Below, in pieces: positions 25,624-34,738 of a DNA stretch of 64,000 nt. Both the position numbers and the translations under genes were made by a program. Source of the stretch: Flavobacteriaceae bacterium (GTDB lineage Bacteria > Bacteroidota > Bacteroidia > Flavobacteriales > Flavobacteriaceae); contig JAKIUU010000007.1 of NCBI GenBank assembly GCA_021647405.1, forward strand, positions 1 to 64,000. Reading direction: 5' to 3'. Below the pieces are notes generated by a model. The model was not told where the DNA came from. It searched no databases and worked only from the letters and a program-made list of their open reading frames with translations. Numbering within the stretch: position 1 is the first letter of the stretch; every line of letters starts with the position of its first letter.

Positions 25624-26052
25624 ATGTTTATTGGCATCATTCGTTAGTAAAGGCGCCGTGGTTTTAGCAGCAGAATTTCAGTTTCTACAAATTTTTTGGT
25701 TTGAAATTTGGTATTCCAATCATAAGTAATTTTTTTAAGCACTTCGGTTGGTGCGTACGCTACCCTATAAATTGAAAATACCTACCCGCCATGGCGGGAT
25801 AACCACGCTCACGCCAAAGGCGTGACCTCGTTAAGACATCATTAACCTGAGTTCGATGTAACAACAAGTTACGTCATTGCGATGAATGAAGCGAAGCGAA
25901 ATGAAGAAGCAATCTCATTATTTTGAAAAAGATTGCTTTAAATTAGCACACTGCGTTTATAATTTTGCAAGAACGTTTTTGCGAGGAACGAAATGACGTG
26001 ACCTACCTCCTTTAGATTAGCAAAGTGATTAAAATATTTAATTTTTAGACAA
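25624..26052. repeat. Gene-free repeat mosaic between purC and the insertion sequence
   Basis: No gene is seen. Three repeat modules can be separated. One is an imperfect copy (25624-25712) of a segment also found at 34529-34610. The second (25763-25835) contains the hairpin CACGCC-AAA-GGCGTG (25810-25824) and CTCGTTAAGACAT. The third (25862-26001) runs from CAACAAGTTACGTCATTGCG to GCGAGGAACGAAATGACGTG and is nearly identical to 31487-31628. The modules are in a different order from the copy at 31487, so they move or recombine independently. Confidence 0.65.
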
Positions 26053-26161
26053 TGTATTATACTGATATAGGTTGACCTTTTTTTATTGTTAATTTTGACC
26101 GTTCAAAAGATTTTTTTTAGCCGTTTAGAGGGCAAAAAAATAGTTTGAACTAGGTCAGTTT

Positions 26162-26935
26162 TTAAATTGTTAGTTCAGTCAAATTTACATTATTTTTCCG
26201 ATAGGATTTATATTTGATATTCGGATTTAAATGTACTTCGGCTGGTTTTCTTAAATCGAGGCTAAAATGGGTTCTTAAATTGTTATAGATATAAACAGCT
26301 TGTTGAGTCATTTTTTGAGCTAAGTCTGTATTTTTAATAGTTTTCTTTAAGCCATATTCGTATTTAAGGGTTCTGTTAATTCGCTCTGCAACCGCGTTTT
26401 CATAAGGGTCGTATTGTTCTGTCATACTCATTATTATTCCATTTTGTTCAGCAAATTCTGTGTATTTAGGATTGCAGTATTGAAAACCTCTATCAGAGTG
26501 ATGTATGATTTTTTGATTAGGATATTTTCTATTTTTAATAGCCATAGCTAGCGCATCAGTACAAAGCGATGTTCTCATATGATTGTCGAGTTTATAGCCC
26601 ATTATTTGCTTAGAATAAGCGTCTGTAACCAATGCAAGGTAATTATGACCCTTTTGGGTTTTAATGTAAGTGATGTCGCTTACCCAAAGTTGTTCTGGTC
26701 TATTAGGAGCTTGATCTTTTACAAGATTTTTATATTTTTTGTACATATGCTTAGAATTAGTAGTTGTGATGTAGTTTTTTGTTTTAGGAACCAATAGTTT
26801 ATTAAGTCTTAAGAAGCTATAGAACTTGTCTCTACCTATTTTAATATCAGCGTCTATAAAGTCTTGTTTAAGCTCTGTGTAGAGTTTAATACCTCCTGTT
26901 TTAGATCCTACTTTTTTACGGTAGTCTTTGACCAT
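26162..26935 (-). CDS. IS3-family transposase OrfB (DDE integrase domain)
   Basis: The catalytic half of the transposase. The DDE triad is complete: Asp in WVSDITYIK, Asp in IIHHSDRGFQY, and Glu in ENAVAERINR followed by the usual Lys/Arg spacing. The listed start is the first ATG. The same frame is open upstream to about 27050 and encodes KPFKRKWFYECFGITK, the normal beginning of OrfB. The protein is therefore most likely made only as an OrfAB fusion by -1 frameshifting. Confidence 0.88.
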   Translation of the reverse strand: MVKDYRKKVGSKTGGIKLYTELKQDFIDADIKIGRDKFYSFLRLNKLLVPKTKNYITTTNSKHMYKKYKNLVKDQAPNRPEQLWVSDITYIKTQKGHNYLALVTDAYSKQIMGYKLDNHMRTSLCTDALAMAIKNRKYPNQKIIHHSDRGFQYCNPKYTEFAEQNGIIMSMTEQYDPYENAVAERINRTLKYEYGLKKTIKNTDLAQKMTQQAVYIYNNLRTHFSLDLRKPAEVHLNPNIKYKSYRKNNVNLTELTI

Positions 26936-26955
26936 TGTAATTAAATTTTGATAGT

Positions 26956-27414
26956 CTATTTGTTGTTTTTGTTGGGTTTTGAGTCTTTTGTAGAAGGCTT
27001 GTTTAGTAATCCCAAAACACTCATAGAACCATTTTCTTTTAAACGGTTTTTCTTCTTTAGTTCTATCTCTTTTGCTAATGTTTTGGGCAATGACTTTTTT
27101 GACATATCGACTCCTGTAATAAGTTCCATATCTGCAATAATATCTTGCTGGAAGTCTTTGACAAACTCCAATTCCTCGATACGTTCCTTTAGTTTTTTAA
27201 TTTCGTTTTGTTTACTCATACCTGTATTTTGTTGTGCTAATGTACTGTATTTTCTTAACCAATAGGTAATGGTAGTTCTGGGAACATCATATTTTTTAGA
27301 AGCAAAATTGGTAGAGATCTGACCGTTTAGAATTTGGTCAACGACTAAAAGTTTGGTTTCTAAAGTTACTTTTTGATAGCTTTTTTTTCGCCAGTGTTCA
27401 TTTTGTGTTTTCAT
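26956..27414 (-). CDS. IS3-family transposase OrfA (helix-turn-helix)
   Basis: A 152-residue DNA-binding protein. The helix-turn-helix lies at about residues 15-60 (KVTLETKLLVVDQILNGQIS, then VPRTTITYWLRKY). A leucine-zipper-like coiled coil (KQNEIKKLKERIEELEFVKD) follows. It recognises the IS ends. Its last third overlaps the OrfB frame. Confidence 0.87.
   Translation of the reverse strand: MKTQNEHWRKKSYQKVTLETKLLVVDQILNGQISTNFASKKYDVPRTTITYWLRKYSTLAQQNTGMSKQNEIKKLKERIEELEFVKDFQQDIIADMELITGVDMSKKSLPKTLAKEIELKKKNRLKENGSMSVLGLLNKPSTKDSKPNKNNK
27046..27052 (-). promoter_or_regulatory. Probable -1 frameshift site of the IS
   Basis: On the minus strand the zero frame reads AAG AAA AAC, and slipping back one base gives GAA AAA CCG, which leads straight into the conserved OrfB start EKPFKRKWFYE. 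The slippery heptamer is G-AAA-AAC rather than the more usual A-AAA-AAG. Confidence 0.6.
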
Positions 27415-27522
27415 AAGTGACTATAATTAAATGTTTAATTTTTAGTCAACCTATTTCAGGAAAGTACACAATATAAAAGATTAAAATACCTTCTATGTAT
27501 AATATATTTATTAAATTGCACC

Positions 27523-27568
27523 AAATTCTGATTCCCCCCCCCCTTTTTAATATTTTATGACAGAATTT
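27523..27568. promoter_or_regulatory. C10 homopolymer inside an inverted repeat, upstream of the giant kinase
   Basis: Ten consecutive C bases (27534-27543) sit in the loop of an 8-bp inverted repeat, AAATTCTG (27523-27530) and CAGAATTT (27561-27568). TTGCACC occurs on both sides, near 27516 and 27583. The tract is 95 bp before the ATG of the kinase gene. In such AT-rich DNA a C10 run is rare and prone to slippage. Confidence 0.5.
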
Positions 27569-27638
27569 TATTTTTCGAATTTATTGCACCTTATAAATTA
27601 CATTATTTTAAAGGGCTTTTTTTTTACTTATTTAGTAA

Positions 27639-30600
27639 ATGTGTTTTAAATATATAAAGACAGTGGCTTATAGCAGCCCTAAAAAAGGATTAGTTATAGC
27701 TGTGGGCTTTTTTTTGATAGGCCTGTTATTTATATTTACTTTGGCGCGCTATCATGTACAAACCGAACACAAACTTAAAATTGCTAGTTTAGAACAGATA
27801 CGCTTAGCCCTTGTTTATGCGCATCTTGAGAAAGAAGACCCTACCCTAACTATATTACAAGCTAAACATCTCTTTCTCACAAACACCGTAAGCCTTCTAA
27901 ATACATTACTCGAAAAAAAATGGGACGACCCTTTGCTTCTTCTTATTTCTAAAGAAGAAAGGGGAAGAATTAAGAATCTTATAAAACAAATAGCACACTT
28001 TAAAGTCCTTTTAAAGGAAAAAAAATCTCCTGAAGCAAAGGCCACTCACGATGTGGTTTTTAATTCAATAATCAACAATATCAATACTTTAGATGCGCGG
28101 CTTAAAAAAAGGGCGACACACCAAAACAGTGTTTTTTATATATTTCAAGTGGTCTTGATCATAATTGCCATTGCTTGGTTGGTTTTTACCATTATTACCT
28201 TGCGGTATGTCAAGGTAGATAGAAAAAAATTGCAATCTGTTCAAAAGGATCTTTTAGAAAAATTAAAGCGCAACAATTATTTTTTAGAAAAAGCACAAGA
28301 CATTTCAAATCTGGGGTATTATACTTTTAACTTAAGTACAAGAGAATGGACAGCCTCCGATTTTATTTTAGATTTGGTAGGCTATAAAAAAGGCAATAAT
28401 ATTTTAGGTGATTGGAAAAAAATTGTCCATCCAGATGATGGAGATGTCTTGCCAAAAATTTTCTATGACAACACAGTAACTGGTGATTTTTCTTTCGATT
28501 TAACCTACAGGGTTATCAGAAAACAAGATGGTAAAACGCGTTGGATTCACCATGTCGCTAGTAAATTAGAGGGTGTTGATAATCAAAGCGATATTGCTGT
28601 AATAGGTGTGATACAGGATGTCACTAAACGCAAAAATGATGAAGAAATTTTAGAACAAAGCCACCAAAGGTTTAAAAGTTTATTTGATGAAAACCCCATT
28701 GGTATTTGGGAAGATGATTACTCTGAAGTAATCCAACTTCTGAATGATAAAAAGCAAGAAGTACCCAACTTAAAAGCCTATTTAGACAGCCACCCCGATT
28801 TTGTGCTAAGATGTGCATTTAAAGACACTATTTTAAATGTAAACGCAAGCCTTTTAGATTTGTTTGAGGTGGCCGATAAGAAAGAGTTTGGTCAACATTT
28901 AAAGGCGCATTTTAATGAAGAACATTTAAAGCTTTACAAAAAAGGTTTGTTGGCCATTGCTCTCAACAAAAGAAGTTTAGAAAGCGAAATAGATTTTGTA
29001 ACCAAAACGGGCAAAACAATCAACACCATATTAAAGGTGGTGATGGTAGGTGATAAAGGAAAGGCTCTTTTTACTATTAATAATATAACCGAACGCAAGT
29101 TGGCAGAACAGGCCTTAATAGAAAGCCATAAAAAGTTAGAAGAGGCGCAAAATATAACAGGCTTGGGCACTTTTATTTTTTATGACAACACAAGTACATT
29201 TGAAACATCAACTTTACTCAATAATATTGCGGGTATTGACAAGTCTTTTAAAAGAGATGTTGAGGGGTGGAAAACCTTAGCACATCCTGATGATTACGGA
29301 CAGATGAAGCACTTTTTTGACGAGAGTGAATTGGTAAATATTTCACATGAATTTAGAGTCATAAGACCAAAGGATAAAAAAATTATTTGGGTTTTGGCAC
29401 ATTTAAAAAAAGTGTTTGATAATAAAGGCAACCGCAAAAAGATAACAGGCACCATTCAAGATATTACCCAACGCAAACAAGCCGAAGAAAATCTTAAACA
29501 ATCGGATGCCATTTTAAGCAGATTAAATTCTATGGTGTTGGTTAACGATGGCCATTCTAATATAATTTATGTATCGCCCAGCGTAAAACAAGTATTGGGT
29601 TATGAGCCCGAAGAACTGTTAGGACAAGGGTGGTGGAACAAAACTTATGAAACGGCAGCCGAAGCTAAAAAGGTTCAAGAAGCCGTTACTAATTATTTGT
29701 ATCAGAGTGGTCCTAAAACCGAAAGAGTAACTTATAGAAAAATAAAAACAAAAGCAGGCGGTTTTAGACATATAGAATGGCATATTTCTAAAGGGGTTGG
29801 TAAAACGTATATAAATATTGGCGTAGACATAACCCAACGTTATAGAGAAGAGCAAATCAAAAAAATTATCTTTGACATAAGTAAATATGCCCATTCAAAT
29901 CCAAAAATAGAAGACTTGTTGCCTTTTGTTAAAGACAGTTTGAGCACATTTATAGATACCTCAAATTTTTATGTGGCCCTGTGCAATCCTGAAAAACAAA
30001 CATTTAGTTTGCCCTATGTGGCTGGTGAAGACGCTGACTTACAAGGTAAATCATTTCCATATGGAAAATCTCTTACAGCTTATGTGTTACGTAAAAAGAA
30101 GACAACTGTTTTAAGGCATACAGAATTTGAAGACCTAGATAAAAGTGGCGAAGCTAAACTTCTAGGGAAACCTTCAAAAATATGGGTAGGTGTTCCTTTA
30201 ATTGAGGCTAATAAAGCCATAGGCGTCATGACTGTTCAAAGTTATACAGATACAGATGCGTTTAAAAAAGAAGATATTGCTTTACTAGAACACATAGCCA
30301 CCTATATTAGTCAGGTTATAAAGCAGGCACAAGATTACGAAAAGATACAATTGCTCAATCAGTCCATGATTCAAAGTCCAGCCGCTATTGTTATAACCGA
30401 CAGAGCAGGCTGTATAGAATATGTAAATCCCACTTTTAGCAAATTGAGTGGTTATTCATATAAGGAAGCCATAGGTCAAAACCCACGTATATTAAAATCA
30501 GGTGACCAAGAGGATGCTTATTATAAAAATCTATGGGATACCATAACAATGGGTAAAATCTGGCGGGGCGAGTTTGTTAACAAAAGCTTAGACAACAGGA

Positions 30601-31361
30601 AGTATCTGGTTTCTGCTACTATTTCGCCTGTTAAAGATAGCTCTGGAGAGATTACCCATTTTATTGGCGTACAAGAAGATATTACCGAAAAACGCCAATT
30701 AGAACGCGATTATCTCAATGCTTTTATTGAAGCCCAAGAAGAAGAAAAAGCGCATTTTGGCGAAGAATTACACGATGGTATCAGTCAGATATTGGCAGCA
30801 GAGGCCATGTACATAGAAATTCTTATCAAACAAAACAAAGACCGCCTTAAAGACAAAGCCCAATATTTGCTTAAAGTGAGAGAGCTTAATCTGAGTGCCA
30901 TAGAAGATGCTAGGAATATTTCACACGGTTTGATGTCAAAACAGCTCAAAGAAAAAGGCATGATAAAAGCCATTGCACAAATTTGTAACGATTTTAGCAA
31001 ATCAAAAAATATCAACTTTAAATTTACCTGTAAAAATCTTTTAGAAAAGGATATTGCTAAAGAAATTAAGACAAACCTATTTAGGGTTACTCAAGAAATA
31101 AGTACCAATATTGTGCGTCATTCACTGGCTAAAAAAGCCAGTGTAAGTTTTGAAAAAACAGCCGATAACAATTTAATATTGCTTATTGAAGATGATGGTG
31201 TGGGTATTGATTTTGAAAAGATTAAAAAAGAGAAAAAAGGGGCAGGGCTTAAAAACATAGAACGCCGGATTACTTTGCTCAACGGCAAGTTAGCCATAGA
31301 AAGTGTTTTAGAAAAAGGGACTAAATTTATCATAACAGTACCTTTAGCTACTTCAATATGA
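27639..31361 (+). CDS. Large orphan sensor histidine kinase, multi-PAS/GAF, HisKA_3 type
   Basis: A 1240-residue membrane sensor kinase. TM1 (about residues 17-37) and TM2 (about 170-190) enclose a helical periplasmic part. In the cytoplasm come a series of about four PAS domains (about 210-750), a GAF domain (about 755-905) and a further PAS (about 910-1030). The NarL-type dimerisation helix carries His1045 in EELHDGISQ. The ATPase domain is complete: N-box TNIVRHS, DDGVGID and KGAGLKNIERR. The sensed signal is unknown. No response regulator is adjacent, so it is an orphan. The insertion sequence ends 170 bp upstream and a C10 tract lies in the promoter region. The dimerisation helix is very similar to that of the MASE1 kinase at 58462-60363. 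Confidence 0.9.
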   Translation: MCFKYIKTVAYSSPKKGLVIAVGFFLIGLLFIFTLARYHVQTEHKLKIASLEQIRLALVYAHLEKEDPTLTILQAKHLFLTNTVSLLNTLLEKKWDDPLLLLISKEERGRIKNLIKQIAHFKVLLKEKKSPEAKATHDVVFNSIINNINTLDARLKKRATHQNSVFYIFQVVLIIIAIAWLVFTIITLRYVKVDRKKLQSVQKDLLEKLKRNNYFLEKAQDISNLGYYTFNLSTREWTASDFILDLVGYKKGNNILGDWKKIVHPDDGDVLPKIFYDNTVTGDFSFDLTYRVIRKQDGKTRWIHHVASKLEGVDNQSDIAVIGVIQDVTKRKNDEEILEQSHQRFKSLFDENPIGIWEDDYSEVIQLLNDKKQEVPNLKAYLDSHPDFVLRCAFKDTILNVNASLLDLFEVADKKEFGQHLKAHFNEEHLKLYKKGLLAIALNKRSLESEIDFVTKTGKTINTILKVVMVGDKGKALFTINNITERKLAEQALIESHKKLEEAQNITGLGTFIFYDNTSTFETSTLLNNIAGIDKSFKRDVEGWKTLAHPDDYGQMKHFFDESELVNISHEFRVIRPKDKKIIWVLAHLKKVFDNKGNRKKITGTIQDITQRKQAEENLKQSDAILSRLNSMVLVNDGHSNIIYVSPSVKQVLGYEPEELLGQGWWNKTYETAAEAKKVQEAVTNYLYQSGPKTERVTYRKIKTKAGGFRHIEWHISKGVGKTYINIGVDITQRYREEQIKKIIFDISKYAHSNPKIEDLLPFVKDSLSTFIDTSNFYVALCNPEKQTFSLPYVAGEDADLQGKSFPYGKSLTAYVLRKKKTTVLRHTEFEDLDKSGEAKLLGKPSKIWVGVPLIEANKAIGVMTVQSYTDTDAFKKEDIALLEHIATYISQVIKQAQDYEKIQLLNQSMIQSPAAIVITDRAGCIEYVNPTFSKLSGYSYKEAIGQNPRILKSGDQEDAYYKNLWDTITMGKIWRGEFVNKSLDNRKYLVSATISPVKDSSGEITHFIGVQEDITEKRQLERDYLNAFIEAQEEEKAHFGEELHDGISQILAAEAMYIEILIKQNKDRLKDKAQYLLKVRELNLSAIEDARNISHGLMSKQLKEKGMIKAIAQICNDFSKSKNINFKFTCKNLLEKDIAKEIKTNLFRVTQEISTNIVRHSLAKKASVSFEKTADNNLILLIEDDGVGIDFEKIKKEKKGAGLKNIERRITLLNGKLAIESVLEKGTKFIITVPLATSI

Positions 31362-32111
31362 CCTACAAAACACCTCGAAAAAGGCGCTTTTTTTTGTTTC
31401 GTTTTTTTGGAGAAGCAAAAAAATGAAAGAGAAACTGCCCAAAATTAATTTGCCTTTTTGTAAGCAAACAAATTAAGTACAGAAAACAACAAGTCACGTC
31501 ATTGCGATGAATGAAGCGGAGCGAAATGAAGAAGCAATCTCATTATTATGAAAAAGATTGCTTCAAATCAGCACACTGCGTTTATAATTTTTTGCAAGAA
31601 CATTTTTGCGAGGAACGATGTGACGTGGCCTGCCCGTACCGAAAAGCTACGTTCGGGTGGGCCCGCCTACCGCCGTACCCTATAAATTGAAAATACCTGC
31701 CCACTAGGGTGAGATAACCACGCTCACGCCAAAGGCGTGACCTCGTTAAGAGATTATTTTGAAGTAAGCATTCAAAACTTTTTCGCCCGTGTAACAAATC
31801 AAATACGTTAAAAATTTCAGAAGCCTTGGAAGAAATTTAGTATTTTATTTGCGGTTTTCATCAGATTTATTGGTGAAAAACACCTCGAAAAAGGCTCCTT
31901 TTTTTGGTTCGTTTTTTTGGAGAGGCAAAAAAATGAAAAAGAAACCGTTCAGAATATATTTGTTACGGTACTTTAAAATCCGTCCACTAGGGTAAGGTAA
32001 CCACGCCCACGCCAAAGGCGGGGACTCGTTAAGACATTTTATATTATTTTTTTAAATTACTTATTAAAATATTTTAACAAAAATGTGCGCAGCTTGAATT
32101 GTTTAAATAAA
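31362..32111. repeat. Gene-free repeat mosaic between the kinase and the gamma-lyase gene
   Basis: No convincing gene in 750 bp. Four repeat copies can be seen: 31367-31500, matching 34204-34336; 31487-31628, matching 25862-26001; 31675-31965, matching 25763-25835 in its first part and 34041-34293 in most of the rest; and 31980-32035, a degenerate hairpin module. Perfect hairpin CACGCC-AAA-GGCGTG at 31725-31739. Short reading frames here do not look like genes. Confidence 0.65.
31715..31965. repeat. Direct repeat, left copy, flanking the gamma-lyase/Lrp pair
   Basis: It contains GATAACCACGCTCACGCC, then GAAGTAAGCATTCAAAACTT at 31761, AAATTTCAGAAGCCTTGGAA, and GAAAAACACCTCGAAAAAGG. The right copy at 34041-34293 is in the same orientation, offset by about 2330 bp, with only scattered differences. 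Confidence 0.7.
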
Positions 32112-33311
32112 TCAAAGCAGTCCTACTTTAACAAGGCATTTTTTCATAGCCCTATAAGTGCGTTCAATATCATTATCTAAACCAATAGAAAAACGGATAA
32201 GACCCGCAGTTAGCCCCATGGCTGCTTGTTCGTCTTCTGGAATTTCAGAAGAGGTACCTGTGCCGGGGGCATTAAAGAGGGTTTTATAAAAACCGAGACT
32301 CACAGCCAAATACCCCAACTTATTTTCCTGCATAAGCTCCATTAAGGCATCAGCTTTTTCTAGGCTTCCTGCATCAAAAGCCAACATACCGCCAAAACCA
32401 AATTCGGTATTGTACATGCTTTTATAAAGCGCATTTTGTGGATGTGATTTTAAACCCGGATATAAAACACGGAGGCCATTCTGTTCAAATTTCTGTGCCA
32501 AATACAGGGCGTTCTCACTGTGTTTTTTTATGCGGATGTGCAAGGTCCTCATGTTTTTTAAAACACTTGCAGAACGCATACTATCCATAACCGGCCCTAA
32601 AAGCATGCTCGCGCCATCATTCACATTTTTCAAACTCTCTATAAATGTTGTTGAAGCACATACAACGCCTGCTACAGTATCGCTGGTGCCGTTAATATAT
32701 TTTGTCAAACTATGAATAACTATGTCGGCGCCAAGCAATTTTGGTGTGATGCTTAAAGGCGAAAATGTGTTGTCAACCACCAATGTTAAATTGTATTTTT
32801 TTGCCAATTTAGATAAGCTGATAATGTCGGCTACTTCTAAAAGTGGGTTGCTAACCGATTCGCAGTAAAGTACTTTGGTCTTTTTTGTGATGGCAGCTTC
32901 AACAGCTTTGAGATTTGTAATAGCGACAAACGATGTTGTGATATTAAACTTTGGTGCGAAATTTTTTAAAAAGGCATAAGTGCCACCATAAATGGTGCGC
33001 GAACAAACAATATGGTCGTTTGCACTGCACAATTGAAGTAATGTAGATGTGATAGCCCCCATGCCAGAAGCTGCTACATTGGCAGTTTCAGTACCTTCCA
33101 TAGCGGCTAAAGCTTCGGATAAATACAAGTTACTCGGACTCGAGTGGCGTGCGTATAAATAACAACCTTTGGCTTGTCCTTCAAAGGTATCCATCATTGA
33201 TTTGGCAGCCAAAAAAGTATAAGTAGAAGAGTCGGATATTGAAGGGTTTACGCCTCCAAATTCGCCAAAATATTGGAGGTCTTGAATTTTATTTGCGGCT
33301 TTAGTTTCCAT
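32112..33311 (-). CDS. Cys/Met metabolism PLP-dependent enzyme, methionine gamma-lyase-like
   Basis: A 399-residue fold-type I PLP enzyme. The PLP lysine is in IHSLTKYINGTSD, the cofactor Tyr region is SRTIYGGTYAF, and LVVDNTFSPLS holds the PLP-binding Asp. YARHSSPSN replaces the YxRxxNPT motif of typical cystathionine synthases. Members degrade methionine to methanethiol, 2-oxobutyrate and ammonia or act in transsulfuration, and the sequence does not decide. A divergent Lrp-family regulator shares a 158-bp AT-rich intergenic region, so amino-acid-responsive control is likely. Confidence 0.87.
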   Translation of the reverse strand: METKAANKIQDLQYFGEFGGVNPSISDSSTYTFLAAKSMMDTFEGQAKGCYLYARHSSPSNLYLSEALAAMEGTETANVAASGMGAITSTLLQLCSANDHIVCSRTIYGGTYAFLKNFAPKFNITTSFVAITNLKAVEAAITKKTKVLYCESVSNPLLEVADIISLSKLAKKYNLTLVVDNTFSPLSITPKLLGADIVIHSLTKYINGTSDTVAGVVCASTTFIESLKNVNDGASMLLGPVMDSMRSASVLKNMRTLHIRIKKHSENALYLAQKFEQNGLRVLYPGLKSHPQNALYKSMYNTEFGFGGMLAFDAGSLEKADALMELMQENKLGYLAVSLGFYKTLFNAPGTGTSSEIPEDEQAAMGLTAGLIRFSIGLDNDIERTYRAMKKCLVKVGLL

Positions 33312-33469
33312 AATAAATAATTTTAAAACTTATTGTAAAATAACTAAATATCAATAAATATATCAATATATATATTTAAATACAGTAATTAAAACTATAT
33401 ATTATAAAATAATAAGTAATAATTACAATTATTATGCTTATAATTGTGTTTATATGAAAATATTACATT
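33312..33469. promoter_or_regulatory. Divergent AT-rich control region with an 18-bp palindrome
   Basis: The spacer between the gamma-lyase and Lrp genes is almost entirely A and T. It contains a perfect inverted repeat TAATAATT-AC-AATTATTA at 33417-33434 and a tandem-like ATATCAATAAATATATCAATA near 33350. Lrp proteins bind such degenerate AT-rich palindromes and often repress themselves. Confidence 0.5.
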
Positions 33470-33931
33470 ATGGCTTTAGATACAACCGATAAAAAATTAC
33501 TTTACTATTTACAAAAAGACAGTAAAGTGGCTATAAAAATTTTGGCTTCAAAATTAAATTTATCAGTTACAGCTGTTTATGAACGCATTAAGAAGTTGGA
33601 AAAATCGGGGGTTATTGAAAAGTATGTGGCTGTTTTAAACAAGGATAAAATAGATAAAAATTTTATCGTTTTTTGTCAAATAAAACTCATCAAACATTCG
33701 CATGATTACATCCAAAAATTTGAAAATGATGTGCTTGATTTTGATGAAGTTTTAGAATGCTATAATATTGGTGGCGATTACGATTATATTCTAAAAGTAA
33801 TTGTAGAGAACATGCAGGCGTACCGTAATTTTATCAATACCAAGCTCACCACCTTAAATTATATTGGCAGCACGCATAGTGCCTTTATAATAAGCGAAAT
33901 TAAGCAACAGAACAGCGTTTCTTTGACATAA
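33470..33931 (+). CDS. Lrp/AsnC family transcriptional regulator
   Basis: A 153-residue regulator with an N-terminal winged helix (about residues 1-60; DTTDKKLLYYLQKDSKVAIK, LSVTAVYERIKKLEKSGVI) and a C-terminal RAM effector domain. Lrp proteins respond to amino acids. The divergent gamma-lyase gene is the obvious target, with methionine or another sulfur amino acid a plausible ligand. The pair is enclosed by direct repeats. Confidence 0.93.
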   Translation: MALDTTDKKLLYYLQKDSKVAIKILASKLNLSVTAVYERIKKLEKSGVIEKYVAVLNKDKIDKNFIVFCQIKLIKHSHDYIQKFENDVLDFDEVLECYNIGGDYDYILKVIVENMQAYRNFINTKLTTLNYIGSTHSAFIISEIKQQNSVSLT

Positions 33932-34738
33932 AAAATGTTAAAGAATTATTAGATTTCTCGGCCTCCCGCCAGAATGATACTGTCGGGCAGGTTAATCTCC
34001 ACAACGATTGTTACTGTGCTTCAATGCCCGCCGTGGTGGGATAACCACGCCCACGCCAAAGGCGTGACCTCGTTAAGACATTATTGGTTTGAAGTAAGCA
34101 TTCAAAACTTTTTCGCCTGTGTAACAAATCAAATACGTTAAAAATTTCAGAAGCCTTGGAAGAAATTTAGTATTTGATTTGCGGTTTTCATCAGTAATGA
34201 TGAAAAACACCTCGAAAAAGGCTCCTTTTTTTGTTTCGTTTTTTTGGAGAAGCAAAAAAATGAAAGAGAAACTGGCCAAAATTTATTTGCCTTTTTGTAA
34301 GCAAACAAATTATATACAGAAAACAACAAGTTACGTTTTTGCGAGGAACAAAGTGACGGGGTAATCTTTTGAAAAGAAGTTACCCTACTTCAAGAGCCTG
34401 CTACCAGGGAGAGATAACCACGCCCACGCCAAAGGCTTGCCCTCGTTAAGACATTTCAGTTAGTGCGGAGACTGTCTTTCTATCGAACCCGACTATCTGT
34501 AGATAGGGGCAAAGACCCCCAGGGAAAAATGTTTATTGGTCTTATTAGCTAGTTAAAACGCGGTACTTTTAGTACAAGACTTTCAGTTTTAACAAATTTT
34601 AAGGTCTGAAGCTTGATGCCCGAAGCCTGAAGTAATCTTCAAGCTCCCATCTTCCGACTTCAATCCTAATCAATAATTTTAAAATAGCATTTCATGCTTT
34701 ATGTAAACCTGTGTATTTTTAGTGTACAGTGGTTTGGC
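33932..34738. repeat. Gene-free repeat mosaic between Lrp and M1 peptidase genes
   Basis: No convincing gene in about 800 bp. It holds the right direct repeat (34041-34293), a segment shared with 31367-31500 (34204-34336), a GCGAGGAAC module with a degenerate hairpin (34336-34455), and a segment at 34529-34610 also found at 25624-25712. A palindromic stretch follows near 34611-34670 (CTGAAGCTTGATGCCCGAAG and TCTTCAAGCTCCCATCTTCC). A short frame spanning the right direct repeat has no equivalent preserved in the left copy, so it is not called. Confidence 0.6.
34041..34293. repeat. Direct repeat, right copy, flanking the gamma-lyase/Lrp pair
   Basis: It begins with ATAACCACGCCCACGCC (perfect hairpin CACGCC-AAA-GGCGTG at 34052-34066), has GAAGTAAGCATTCAAAACTT at 34091, and ends after a GGAGAAGCAAAAAAATGAAA stretch. 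It matches 31715-31965 in the same orientation. Confidence 0.7.

Larger units (their letters stand above)
26053..27468 (-). mobile_element. Complete IS3-family insertion sequence
   Basis: The element carries overlapping orfA and orfB on the minus strand. Imperfect terminal inverted repeats of about 25 bp start TGTATTATACTGATATAGGT on the left and, read inward, TGTACTTTCCTGAAATAGGT on the right. Flanking CAA (26050-26052 and 27469-27471), or ACAA if the right end is placed one base earlier, fits the 3-4 bp target duplication of the family. Both frames and the shift site are intact, so it is probably active and recent. Confidence 0.85.

Noticed and set aside
34073..34329. Short minus-strand frames in the repeat region before the M1 peptidase
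   Set aside because: They cover the direct repeat, and the equivalent frame is not kept in the left copy at 31715-31965, so selection for a protein is not supported.
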